From the NCBI GenBank assembly GCA_905215505.1, contig CAJMPU010000008.1, positions 1 to 64,000 of the forward strand: a stretch of DNA of 64,000 bases, read 5' to 3'. Within the stretch, counting starts at the first letter, position 1, and each line of letters starts with the position of its first letter. Below, one piece after another: positions 41,395 to 49,572 of this stretch. Below the pieces are notes generated by a model that was not told the origin of the DNA, did no database searches, and saw only the letters and a program-made list of their open reading frames with translations. Origin of the DNA: an uncultured bacterium (GTDB taxonomy: Bacteria > Actinomycetota > Coriobacteriia > Coriobacteriales > Coriobacteriaceae). The translations under genes were made by a program, and so were the position numbers.

Positions 41395-42162
41395 ATGGAA
41401 TTGTTTGAGCCGATTCTTCATTTCTTTTCGCAACGGTGGGTCCACAACATCATTTGGGCCGCCGTCCTGGCCCTTGGCACCGCCGTCGCCGCCAAGGTGG
41501 CATCCAAGACCCTGCACCACCTACTCAACCGTGACGACAACCCGCTTCCCGCATCGAGCATCTTCATCAACATCGCGCGTGCCGTCATTTGGATGATCGG
41601 CGGCAGCTTTATCCTCGACAACTGCTTTGGCATTAACGCAAACGCGCTCGTCGCCGCTCTTGGCGTCGGCGGCATCGCCATCTCGCTCGGCTTTCAGGAC
41701 ACGCTATCAAACCTTATCGGCGGCATGCAAGTGACCTTTATGGGCATCATCAAGCCCGGCGACAATATCGAGGTCGGCGGCGTGTCGGGCGTGGTCCAGG
41801 ACATCACTTGGCGCCACACGACCATCGAGGACGCCTGCGGACAGACCATCATCGTCCCCAACTCCAACATCTCCAAGAACACACTCGTGCACCTCATGCC
41901 CTTTGGACGCGTTGTCGTTCCCGTCGCGGTGAAGGACACGTCAAAGTGGGACTCGCTCGATGCGCTGGCAGACGAGCTCGCCTGTGCCACCAAGGTCGCC
42001 GTTTCACCCATCTCGGGCTTTGACAAGGAACCCTACGTGCTCTTTAGCGAGATCGGCGACTTTGGCATTAAGGGTAAGATCATCTTTATCGTCAGTGACG
42101 ACAGCACCACCTTTACGGCAGCCGACGCCTGCATCCGCGCCATCGCCCCCATCATCGCCTAA
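41395..42162 (+). CDS. small-conductance mechanosensitive channel (MscS family)
   Basis: A 255-residue channel protein. Three hydrophobic segments come first; the pore-lining TM3 with Gly/Ala packing reads ALGVGGIAISLGFQDTLSNL. The beta domain follows (IKPGDNIEVGGVSGVVQDIT, TIIVPNSNISKNTLVH). It protects against osmotic downshock. ATG at 41395 follows AGGAGGT; an ATG 33 bases upstream lacks a site. The stop codon overlaps the family A repeat at 42161. Confidence 0.92.
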   Translation: MELFEPILHFFSQRWVHNIIWAAVLALGTAVAAKVASKTLHHLLNRDDNPLPASSIFINIARAVIWMIGGSFILDNCFGINANALVAALGVGGIAISLGFQDTLSNLIGGMQVTFMGIIKPGDNIEVGGVSGVVQDITWRHTTIEDACGQTIIVPNSNISKNTLVHLMPFGRVVVPVAVKDTSKWDSLDALADELACATKVAVSPISGFDKEPYVLFSEIGDFGIKGKIIFIVSDDSTTFTAADACIRAIAPIIA

Positions 42163-42200
42163 AACCACCGCAAAGGGGACAGGCACCTTTGTGGTGGTTT
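42161..42200 (+). repeat. interspersed hairpin, family A copy 2
   Basis: AAAACCACCGCAAAGG...CCTTTGTGGTGGTTT around GGACAGGCA, starting inside the mscS stop codon. Confidence 0.88.
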
Positions 42201-42256
42201 CGCATCGTGGTACCATGGTTCATATCGTTGTTTAAACGACTAAGGGAGTAGACACC

Positions 42257-44179
42257 ATGGAAGAGGCCTATCGTCAAGCGCGCAAGCGCGGCGAACAGGG
42301 ACGCCGTCGCGCCATCAGCCAAAGCGAGCATCCATATCTTACGGACCTCGACAGCTTGGTCGCCCAGCTTCCCTGCGGGCAGCGCGAGAACATCGGCCTG
42401 CGGGACATTCCGCTCGAAATGGTCGTCGGCACGGTTACCAAAGGTCGCCAGTCCGCCTTTTCGTGTAACTTTATGCCGCTGCTCCCCTGGAATACCGAAT
42501 TCGCCCGCAAATGGTCCAACCTCTACGATATCCAAATCTCCGAGGGCTACCGCGACCCCATCATCGTCACCGAGTTCATGCACCGCTTTTACGTCCAAGA
42601 GGGCAACAAGCGTGTCAGCGTCCTCAAATTCCTTGACGCTCCGACGGTTTCGGCCAAGGTGACGCGTCTGTACCCCGGTAAGTGGGATTCCGTCGAGAGC
42701 CGCCTGTACGGTGAGTTTTGCGCCTTTTGGTACGTATGCCCCCTGTACGAGATTGAGTTTTCGCGCGAGGGCAGCTACGAGATGCTTGCCAAAATGCTCG
42801 GCCAAGATCTTGTCGAAAAATGGCCTCAAAAGAAGGTCGACTACCTACGTCACGCCTTCCTGCTCTTTAAGCGCGCCTATCTTCGCGCGGGCGGCGACCA
42901 CTTGGACATTACGCCTGCCGATGCCATGCTCGTCTACCTCAACGTCTACAACCAGGACCGTCTGCTGGATACGCCGACGGATATCGTCGTCAACCGTCTG
43001 TGCAAGATTTGGCGCGAGCTTGTCATTGCCGGCAAAAGCGACGAGGACAAAGTCGATCTTGTCGAAGCGCCGCAGCCCAACGAGAAAGAGGGCGCACCGA
43101 CAAAAGCTACCTCGGGCGTGCTCAACTTCTTTATGAGCAAGACCGTCTACTCCACTGCCAATCCCATGCGAATCGCCTTTATCCACGAGTTTCCCTGTGC
43201 CACGTCGAGCTGGGACAGCCTACACGACCAGGGCCGCCGGTATCTTGATGAGCACTTTGGCGGCATCGTGCGCACCGAGGCGTTCGAGGACTGCCACGAT
43301 TCGGACGTGTTCTACGCCGCCGTCGAGACGGCCGTAAAGCACGGGGCGAACGTCATCTTCTCGACCTCACACCGGCTCATGGAATACACGCTCAGGGCGT
43401 CAGTCGAGTATCCCCAGGTGCGGTTCCTTAACTGCTCAATCGGCCTTCCCCACCAAAGCGTCCGCTCGTACTTTGGAAAGATGTACGAGGCCAAGTTCCT
43501 ACTGGGCGCCCTTGCCGCCAGCATGGCCGACAACCACCGTATTGGCTACCATGCGTCGGTCTTCGCCTCGGGCGCGCTGAGCGAAATCAACGCCTTCGCT
43601 ATCGGTGCCTCGCTGCTCGACCCTCGTGCGCAGATTATCCTCACTTGGGGAGATGTTCCCGCCGGCGGTCTTGCCGAAGCCATGTGTCGCGAGGGCGTGA
43701 GCGTCATGACCGGCGCCGATATGTCCAAGTCTCTCGAGGACCCCACCGCCTACGGGCTTCACCGTCTGGTAAACGGCAAGGAAGTTACCGGTATTGCTAT
43801 GCCGGTATGGAACTGGGGCCGTTACTACGAACTCATCGTACGCAGCCTACTGCACGGCACATGGGACGAGACCGCCGATGACCAGCAGGTGCGCGCCGTC
43901 AACTACTGGTACGGTATGAGCTCCGGCGTCATCGATATTCGCTACGCTCCGGGCCTACCCTATCAGACGCGTAAACTTGTGCAGCTGCTTCGCAACGGCA
44001 TTGTCGAGGGCTCCATCAACCCATTTGGCGGCGAGCTCCACAGCCAGGACGGCGTGGTTCAGATTGAGGGCTTCCCTCCCCTGCCGAGTACGCAGATTGT
44101 CGAGATGAGCTGGCTGGCTGACAACGTTATAGGCTCGATTCCGCAGCTCGATAACGAGCCGGAGGTCCGTGCCCTATGA
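42257..44179 (+). CDS. cytoplasmic fusion of a ParB/sulfiredoxin-like domain and a BMP (PnrA-like) binding domain
   Basis: A 640-residue protein without signal peptide or lipobox. Residues ~45-140 contain RDPIIVTEFMHRFYVQEGNK and RVSVLKFLDAPT, the pattern of ParB/sulfiredoxin-like nucleotide-binding folds. Residues ~145-290 are helical. From ~303 to the end (NPMRIAFIHEFP, GANVIFSTSHRLMEYT, RYYELIVRSLLHGTW) it resembles basic membrane proteins of the PnrA type, normally lipoproteins that bind purine nucleosides outside the cell. Here the domain must be intracellular. It overlaps the next gene by 4 bases (ATGA), so the two act together. Function unknown; an intracellular nucleoside or nucleotide sensor is possible. 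Confidence 0.82.
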   Translation: MEEAYRQARKRGEQGRRRAISQSEHPYLTDLDSLVAQLPCGQRENIGLRDIPLEMVVGTVTKGRQSAFSCNFMPLLPWNTEFARKWSNLYDIQISEGYRDPIIVTEFMHRFYVQEGNKRVSVLKFLDAPTVSAKVTRLYPGKWDSVESRLYGEFCAFWYVCPLYEIEFSREGSYEMLAKMLGQDLVEKWPQKKVDYLRHAFLLFKRAYLRAGGDHLDITPADAMLVYLNVYNQDRLLDTPTDIVVNRLCKIWRELVIAGKSDEDKVDLVEAPQPNEKEGAPTKATSGVLNFFMSKTVYSTANPMRIAFIHEFPCATSSWDSLHDQGRRYLDEHFGGIVRTEAFEDCHDSDVFYAAVETAVKHGANVIFSTSHRLMEYTLRASVEYPQVRFLNCSIGLPHQSVRSYFGKMYEAKFLLGALAASMADNHRIGYHASVFASGALSEINAFAIGASLLDPRAQIILTWGDVPAGGLAEAMCREGVSVMTGADMSKSLEDPTAYGLHRLVNGKEVTGIAMPVWNWGRYYELIVRSLLHGTWDETADDQQVRAVNYWYGMSSGVIDIRYAPGLPYQTRKLVQLLRNGIVEGSINPFGGELHSQDGVVQIEGFPPLPSTQIVEMSWLADNVIGSIPQLDNEPEVRAL

Positions 44180-44886
44180 ATATCCTAGCCATTGCCGATG
44201 TAGAGGAGCGCTGCCTGTGGGAATGTTTTCGCAAGGAGCGCTTTGAGGACGTTGACCTGATTCTATCCGCAGGCGACCTGGATCCGGACTATCTTGAGTT
44301 TTTGGTCACTGTCATCAACAAACCGCTTGTGTACGTTCGTGGCAACCACGACGACCGCTACGCGCGCCATGCACCGGGCGGGTGCATTTGTGTTGAGGAC
44401 AGCGTATATGTGTACCGAGGTATTCGCATTGCGGGTCTGGGCGGTTCCATGCGCTACCGCGACGGCGCGAACATGTATACCGAGCGCGAGATGGCAAAAC
44501 GCATGCGCAAGCTATCGCGAAAAATCGCACTGGTAGACGGATGCGATATTCTACTTACCCATGCACCCGTCGCAGGCATGGGCGACCTGGACGACCTGCC
44601 GCATCGAGGATTCGAGTGCTTTAATGCGGCTCTTGAGTCTTGGGGTCCCGACTATATGATTCACGGGCATGTGCACCAAAGCTACGGCCCCAACTTTCAA
44701 CGCGAGCGCCAACACCCATGCGGAACGAAGATTGTCAACGCCTGCGGCTATACCAAGATCGAAATTGACGAGGCGCGCTACCCCACGCGCGGTTGGAAGG
44801 CCGCTTGGCTCAACTCGCAAACCATGCGCCGCGAGCTCAAACGCCACGAAGCAATCGAGTCTTCAACCGCCAGAACCCCCTGGTAA
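44176..44886 (+). CDS. calcineurin-like metallophosphoesterase
   Basis: A 236-residue phosphoesterase. The metal-binding motifs are GDLDPDY (Asp34), GNHDD (57-60), LTHAP and HGHVH. The first motif, usually D-x-H, is D8-V-E10 here, so a metal-ligand His is replaced by Glu. That may change metal or substrate use. Phosphodiester substrates such as cyclic nucleotides are known in the family; the substrate here is unknown. ATG overlaps the stop of the ParB-like/BMP gene, giving a strict two-gene unit. Terminator at 45001. Confidence 0.88.
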   Translation: MNILAIADVEERCLWECFRKERFEDVDLILSAGDLDPDYLEFLVTVINKPLVYVRGNHDDRYARHAPGGCICVEDSVYVYRGIRIAGLGGSMRYRDGANMYTEREMAKRMRKLSRKIALVDGCDILLTHAPVAGMGDLDDLPHRGFECFNAALESWGPDYMIHGHVHQSYGPNFQRERQHPCGTKIVNACGYTKIEIDEARYPTRGWKAAWLNSQTMRRELKRHEAIESSTARTPW

Positions 44887-44894
44887 CTGCCAAC

Positions 44895-44954
44895 AACCAC
44901 CACGAAGGGGATAGGCACCTTTATGGTGGTTTTGCTGACTCGTCCGACCTGTCC
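44895..44954 (+). repeat. interspersed hairpin, family A copy 3 with 3' extension
   Basis: AACCACCACGAAGGGG...CACCTTTATGGTGGTTTT followed by GCTGACTCGTCCGACCTGTC, an extension shared exactly with copy 4 at 46908. It starts 9 bases after the phosphoesterase stop codon. Confidence 0.85.
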
Positions 44955-45000
44955 ATCACGGTGCTTGTGTAATTAACGAGAACACTCATTGTTTTGTAAG

Positions 45001-45028
45001 GACGGCGCTCACGTGCCGTCTTTTTTTG
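45001..45028 (+). terminator. terminator after the metallophosphoesterase gene
   Basis: GACGGC / GCCGTC stem (8 pairs with one G-T) and a run of seven T. Confidence 0.88.
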
Positions 45029-45118
45029 TCAACTTATGCAGTCTCGACCGTGTTGTATGTAGAGGGACCTCGCGAGACGCCTTCCCTATATCCACCACGA
45101 CCAATTGGAGGTGACACT

Positions 45119-45679
45119 ATGCCTGCACGCCGTAACCGCAATAGCACGCTCCGATGCGATGCCGATCAGATCGAGCGGGAAGCAAAGCGCTTGGTCGACA
45201 CGTATTCCGACCTCATCCTTCGATTGTGCTATTCGGCCCTTGGATCCGCTGACGACGCTCAAGACATCTGCCAGGACACGCTGATCAAGATTCTCCAACG
45301 CACTCAACCGTTCGACTCGCTCGAACACGAACGTGCTTGGGTGATCCGAGTCGCACTGAACGCATGTCGCGATATCGGCCGTACGCACGCGAATCACCCG
45401 GTTGTCGACCTCGATTCGCTCCCCGATTTCTGCGCACCCGTAACACATACCGAGCAAGAATTCGCGCAACGCGACTGCGCCATTCTTTCCGCTGTCACGG
45501 CCCTGCCTCAAGCACAGCGCATCGCCATCTTTTTGCACTACTACGCAGGCATGAGCATCAGGGAAATCGCAGACGCCGTTCACGCGACGCCAGCTGCAAC
45601 CGCCCAGCACCTTAGCCGCGGACGTGCGTCACTTCGGCTTTCCTTGAAAGGAGACCACAATGACTACGAATTCGAATGA
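45119..45679 (+). CDS. ECF-family RNA polymerase sigma factor (second)
   Basis: A 186-residue sigma factor. Region 2 is at about residues 20-85 (LILRLCYSALGSADDAQDIC, then QDTLIKILQRTQPF) and region 4 at about 120-170 (QAQRIAIFLHYYAGMSIREI, then ADAVHATPAATAQHLSRGR). ATG at 45119 follows GGAGGTG; 31 upstream codons in frame lack a site. It overlaps the membrane-protein gene by 20 bases. It is not closely similar to the first ECF factor at 12.1 kb, but the gene pair has the same design. Confidence 0.9.
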   Translation: MPARRNRNSTLRCDADQIEREAKRLVDTYSDLILRLCYSALGSADDAQDICQDTLIKILQRTQPFDSLEHERAWVIRVALNACRDIGRTHANHPVVDLDSLPDFCAPVTHTEQEFAQRDCAILSAVTALPQAQRIAIFLHYYAGMSIREIADAVHATPAATAQHLSRGRASLRLSLKGDHNDYEFE

Positions 45680-46790
45680 CTATCGCCACGCCCTGGAGCA
45701 CATTTCGTTTACCGATAATGCGAAGCAGCACATGGCAAACTCGATTGCTCAGTCCGTCGCCTCGAGCGATGCGGCGACCGCTCAAAGCAACTTTAATGGC
45801 ACGCGACGCAAGCCGCGCATCGCCCGCCATCCCGTAAGAACAGTCGCTCGCATTGCCGCTGTAACGGCAGTCCTCGCTATCGTCATTGGAGGCGCTGGCA
45901 CGGCTATGGCAACAGGCGTCCTGCCGCTTCCTTCTGACATGCTTTCCGACATCTTTGACGGACCTGCTTCTCAAACCGAGATCATCGACCGTATTGGCCG
46001 GCCCGTCGGTGCTAGCTGCTCCAACAACGGAGTCACCGTGACCGCCGACGCCATCATGGGCGACAAGGATATGGTTACCATCGCCTATACGCTTACGTTC
46101 GACGATCCCGCTGCCCTGAAAAAGCTTTCCGAGCCGGGCGAGAACGGAACTATCGCCGGAAGTGTCGATGGAAACGTATACGTTGATGGCGAGCATGGCG
46201 GCCAAGGCCAATCATGGCTCATTGACAAGAACCCCAATGACTCCAGCATTCAATACTTTGCACAGTTCAGCGTTGAATCACCCGGCCTTATGGGCAGGAC
46301 CGTCCGCACGCATATCAACTCTCTCGTTGTGCCACGTGCTGGCAAAGAGCTTCCCGAGTATAAGAAAATACTTACGGGCCCATGGGATCTTAAGTTCCAG
46401 CTGAATTACGAAGATACATCCGTTACGATTCCCGCGCCCAAATCGGTCAACTTTAACGGCACCAAGGCGACGATTCAAGAGGCCACCGTATCCTGCGTTG
46501 GCGTTTCAGTCCGCTACAACATAGATCGTTCCATCGAACACGACAACAACAGCGGCAAGATGTCTCAAAACATGGAGGAGTCTATGGATGCCGTTGGCAA
46601 CATACCCCTCATCGTGACGTTCAAAGACGGTCATGTTGAGGACGCAACCAGCCACAGCGGCTATTTCGCAAATAAACTGGATAACGGCACCACTGATGTC
46701 CACAAGACCTGGCCGTTCTCGCAAGTTTGTGACACAGACAAGATTGCAAGCGTACAAATTGGCGATACGGTCATTCCCATGAATTCGTAA
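45660..46790 (+). CDS. single-pass membrane protein coupled to the second ECF sigma factor
   Basis: A 376-residue protein with a ~55-residue cytoplasmic N-terminus, a transmembrane helix at about 58-80 (VARIAAVTAVLAIVIGGAGTAMATG) and a large extracytoplasmic region with DUF4179-like character (SCSNNGVTVTADAIMGDKD, MVTIAYTLTFDDPAALKKL). Likely the anti-sigma or sensor partner. ATG at 45660 follows AAAGGAG inside the sigma gene, so translation is coupled. Same layout as 11055-12131. Confidence 0.82.
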   Translation: MTTNSNDYRHALEHISFTDNAKQHMANSIAQSVASSDAATAQSNFNGTRRKPRIARHPVRTVARIAAVTAVLAIVIGGAGTAMATGVLPLPSDMLSDIFDGPASQTEIIDRIGRPVGASCSNNGVTVTADAIMGDKDMVTIAYTLTFDDPAALKKLSEPGENGTIAGSVDGNVYVDGEHGGQGQSWLIDKNPNDSSIQYFAQFSVESPGLMGRTVRTHINSLVVPRAGKELPEYKKILTGPWDLKFQLNYEDTSVTIPAPKSVNFNGTKATIQEATVSCVGVSVRYNIDRSIEHDNNSGKMSQNMEESMDAVGNIPLIVTFKDGHVEDATSHSGYFANKLDNGTTDVHKTWPFSQVCDTDKIASVQIGDTVIPMNS

Positions 46791-46907
46791 CGCTACGCGG
46801 CTCGTATATGCACCCGGTTCCGCACTTCGCGTCTAAAGATGCGCTGTCATCGAGCAGCGTGAGCGCAAGGCCGCCCGTATGGTCGGCTGGGAACACCTCG
46901 TTGCGCT

Positions 46908-46970
46908 AAAAACCACCACGAAGGGGACCGGCACCTTTGTGGTGGTTTTGCTGACTCGTCCGACCTGTCC
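46908..46970 (+). repeat. interspersed hairpin, family A copy 4 with 3' extension
   Basis: AAAACCACCACGAAGGGG...CACCTTTGTGGTGGTTTT, followed by the extension GCTGACTCGTCCGACCTGTC also seen in copy 3 (44895). Confidence 0.87.
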
Positions 46971-46980
46971 CAACGGTTTG

Positions 46981-47115
46981 TCTCAATCTGTAACAGGTAG
47001 GGCCCAAATAATCGGTTAGCTGTTACAGATCGAGACAGACCACGGATGCTCGGCCGAAAATCTCAATCTGTAACAGGTAGGAACGATTTTGCCCCTTAGA
47101 TGTTACAGATTGAGA
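46981..47115. repeat. tandem hairpin pair, family C copies 1 and 2
   Basis: Two units, each TCTCAATCTGTAACAG, a 23-24-base unrelated loop, then CTGTTACAGATNGAGA in inversion. Unit starts are 46981 and 47061, exactly 80 bp apart. A second pair at 57663/57743 has the same 80-bp spacing. No ORF is involved. The second unit ends 27 bases after the leuB remnant (minus strand). Confidence 0.88.
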
Positions 47116-47141
47116 TATTTGACAGCTTGAATCGGCATCGC

Positions 47142-47800
47142 CTACAGCGCGGCGACGACCTTGTCGCCCATCGTCGTGGTGCCGAGGATCTTATCTGCCG
47201 GGGTGTTGACATCGGCGATGTCACGGGTGCGCCAGCCCTCGTCGAGCACGCGCGCCACGGCGCTCTCGATCCACGCGGCTTGCTCGCCCATGTCAAGCGC
47301 GTAGGTCAGCAGCATCGCCACCGACAAGATTTGAGCCAGCGGATTGGCCACGCCGAGCCCCGCGATGTCAGGAGCGCTGCCGGCGCTCGGCCCAAACAGC
47401 GATACGCCATCATCCAGCGAGGCAGAGGCAAGCATACCGAGCGATCCGGTAATCTGAGCCGCCTCATCGGACAGGATGTCGCCGAACATGTTCTCCGTCA
47501 CCACGACGTCAAAGTCTGCCGGTCGACTGATGAGCTGCATGGCGGCGTTGTCGACGAGCAGGTCCTCAAGCTCCACGTCGGAGTACTCCTCGTCTTGCAC
47601 GCGATGCACGATCTCGCGCCACATGCGGCTCGTCTCCAGCACGTTGCGCTTATCAACGCTCGTCACCTTGCCGCGACGTTTGCGCGCCGCCTCAAATGCC
47701 TGGCGCGCAATGCGCTCAATCTCGTACTCGCGATACTCCATCACGTCGACCGCACGCTGACCGGCCGCACCCGCAGCGCCCGCGCAGGTCACGGATGCGG
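47142..47800 (-). pseudogene. leuB: 3-isopropylmalate dehydrogenase, C-terminal half only
   Basis: The readable part (VMEYREYEIERIARQAFEAA, KVTSVDKRNVLETSRMWREI, MFGDILSDEAAQITGSLGML, FGPSAGSAPDIAG) is the C-terminal ~215 residues of LeuB, including the Mg/substrate Lys and Asp residues. The N-terminal ~150 residues are absent. Immediately upstream the sequence switches to a leuA remnant in another frame, so a deletion removed the end of leuA, any leuC and leuD, and the front of leuB. The frame itself is open, but the protein would lack half of both nucleotide and substrate sites. Confidence 0.85.
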
Positions 47801-47805
47801 GCGCC

Positions 47806-48348
47806 AAAGTCCCACGGCATGTTGTAGCCCATCGTATCGGGGATGTTCACGACCGTGGCACCGGCCTTTACGGCCGCCTCGATAATGCGCACCAGAAACT
47901 CCTGATCGGAGCGGCCGGCATCCTCGGCATAAAACTCAACATCGTCAACGAACTTGCGAGCATGTTTGACGGCATGGATCGCTCACTCAATTGCCCTTTC
48001 CTCAGTCATATGGAGCTTGTCGCGCAGGTGACTGGTGCTCACACCCAGCCCTGTATGGATACGGGGCCTCTGGGCCGTTTTGAGCGCCTCTGCAGCCACT
48101 TCGATATCCCTGTCGACAGCGCGCGTCAGGCCGCATACCGTGCATCGGTCGCCCGCAATCTTGCCAATCTCCTGTACGGAGCGAAAGTCACCAGGACTCG
48201 AGATGGGAAAGCCCGCCTCGATAACGTCCACGTTCATGCGCACCAGCTGGCGGGCGATGAAGAGCTTTTCCTCGGTATTCATGCTGGCGCCCGGCGACTG
48301 CTCACCGTCGCACAGGGTGGCGTCAAAGATTGTGATTTTGCGGCTTAT
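47806..48348 (-). pseudogene. leuA: 2-isopropylmalate synthase, N-terminal remnant
   Basis: Reading from 48348, the homology begins SRKITIFDATLCDGEQSPGA and continues through DVIEAGFPISSPGDF to ...YAEDAGRSDQEFLV and NIPDTMGYNMPWDFG. Three defects are visible. The expected ATG after GGAGG is ATA. The catalytic Arg of TLRDGEQ is Cys. A TGA stop interrupts the frame at 47983-47985 after EERAIE. The rest of the gene is deleted into leuB. All three point changes are of C-to-T or G-to-A type or consistent with it. Clearly inactive. Confidence 0.88.
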
Positions 48349-48413
48349 ATGTTCCTCCTGATTGACCGTTTTATGACAGATGGCTTTCAGGAGAGAGAGA
48401 AGGCCTAGAGATA

Positions 48414-48472
48414 GAAAAATACCCGTGTCGCTCATCACGCCTGAAAGCGGCAGACGATAGCGCACCCGGGTA
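48414..48472 (-). terminator. attenuator of the leu operon
   Basis: Minus strand TACCC-G-GTG-CGCT pairs with AGCG-A-CAC-GGGTA and is followed by TTTTTC. It lies between the leader peptide and leuA, as in leucine attenuation systems. Confidence 0.7.
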
Positions 48473-48501
48473 CAACAAATCGTTATAGCGAGATTACAAC
48501 C

Positions 48502-48561
48502 CTAGCGCGCTATCCAATCTAGTAGCGCTAGGCCTAGGAGCTGTTGCGTGTTCTTAAACAT
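48502..48561 (-). CDS. leuL: leu operon leader peptide
   Basis: A 19-residue peptide, MFKNTQQLLGLALLDWIAR, started by ATG with AAGGGAG upstream. Five of seven consecutive positions are Leu and four of these use CTA, the rare leucine codon expected to be read slowly. It precedes the attenuator hairpin at 48414-48472. This is a classic ribosome-mediated leucine attenuator. It is intact although leuA and leuB behind it are broken. Confidence 0.8.
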   Translation of the reverse strand: MFKNTQQLLGLALLDWIAR

Positions 48562-48617
48562 GTTGGGCTCCCTTCGGCCTCGGGTAGTACTACATCGCGC
48601 TAAAGTACAACACAAGT

Positions 48618-48657
48618 AAAACCACCACAAGGGTGCCTGTCCCCTTCGTGGTGGTTT
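48618..48657 (-). repeat. interspersed hairpin, family A copy 5 (inverted)
   Basis: AAAACCACCACAAGGGTGCC...CCCCTTCGTGGTGGTTT. The central CAGGCACC runs opposite to copies 1-4. It touches the likely promoter region of the leu operon. Confidence 0.85.
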
Positions 48658-48668
48658 CGTTGACTCAA

Positions 48669-48711
48669 AAGCAAGAGACCCGGTCCTGCACGAGGCAGAA
48701 CCGGGTCTCTT
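48669..48711 (-). terminator. terminator of the rplK-rplA operon
   Basis: Minus strand AGAGACCCGGT / ACCGGGTCTCT (48700-48710 with 48674-48684), then TTGCTTTTG. It starts about 40 bases after the rplA stop and separates rplKA from the leu remnant. Confidence 0.85.
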
Positions 48712-48747
48712 TAGCAATGCTTGCTTTGCTCAGGCAGTAACTGTTAG

Positions 48748-49455
48748 TTACTCAGCCAGGAAGTCGCGCTGGATAGCGGGATCGACCTTGACGCCAGGGC
48801 CCATGGTGGAAGACACGGAGATGGACTTGACGTACTTGCCCTTAGCAGAAGAGGGCTTGACGCGCAGGATCTCGGTGTACAGGGCAGCGTAGTTCTCGAC
48901 GAGCTGCTGCTCGGTGAAGGACTTCTTGCCCAGGGGCACGTGGCAGATGCCGTAGCGGTCGGCGCGGTACTCAACGCGGCCAGCCTTGAGCTCGGAGACC
49001 ATCTTGGCGACGTCCATGGTCACGGTGCCGAGCTTGGGGTTCGGCATGAGGCCACGGGGACCAAGGATCTTACCGATGCGGCCAACCTTGGCCATCATGT
49101 TCGGCGTAGCGATAGCGGCGTCGAAGTTGATCTCGCCCTTCTGAATCTGGGCGACAAGCTCGTCGGAACCGATGATGTCGGCGCCGGCAGCCTCAGCCTC
49201 GCGGGCCTTCTCGCCCTCGGCGAAGACGGCAACACGAACGGTCTTGCCGGTGCCGTGGGGCAGGGAGATGGAACCACGGATGTTCTGGTCAGCCTTACGA
49301 GTATCGATGCCCAGACGGAAGTGGGCCTCGACGGTCTCGTCGAACTTGGCGGTGTCGAGCTCCTTAATGAGCTTGGCAGCCTGAAGGGGGGTGTAGAGCG
49401 TGGCGCGATCGATCTTCTCGGCAGCGGCGTTATAGCTCTTACCATGCTTAGCCAT
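48748..49455 (-). CDS. rplA: 50S ribosomal protein L1
   Basis: A 235-residue L1, the mobile stalk protein near the E site and usual autoregulator of rplKA. It has LRLGIDTRKADQNIRGSISL-type start (FRLGIDTRKADQNIRG), MPNPKLGTVT and the C-terminal GPGVKVDP. ATG at 49455 is 8 bases after GGAGG; another ATG 6 bases upstream is less likely. It follows rplK. In most bacteria rplJL-rpoBC come next, but here they lie 25 kb away. Confidence 0.97.
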   Translation of the reverse strand: MAKHGKSYNAAAEKIDRATLYTPLQAAKLIKELDTAKFDETVEAHFRLGIDTRKADQNIRGSISLPHGTGKTVRVAVFAEGEKAREAEAAGADIIGSDELVAQIQKGEINFDAAIATPNMMAKVGRIGKILGPRGLMPNPKLGTVTMDVAKMVSELKAGRVEYRADRYGICHVPLGKKSFTEQQLVENYAALYTEILRVKPSSAKGKYVKSISVSSTMGPGVKVDPAIQRDFLAE

Positions 49456-49572
49456 GTGCATTACCTCCTGTGGTTAAACGGGCGTGAGCCCTCCCACATC
49501 GTATCGTGTGCCCTATTGCACACATTTAACGGGCGCCCAGGTCGGAGCACCCGTCGTTACCATAAGAAATCG

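Noticed and set aside
46848..46908. Short frame IEQRERKAARMVGWEHLVAL before the repeat at 46908
   Set aside because: Might be the tail of a lost gene, but it is too short and has no recognisable match.
46981..47115. CRISPR-like array of TCTCAATCTGTAACAG repeats
   Set aside because: Only two units with inverted halves, no direct-repeat/spacer array and no cas genes.
47142..47807. leuB as an intact gene
   Set aside because: The open frame encodes only the C-terminal half of LeuB, and the sequence just upstream belongs to leuA in another frame.
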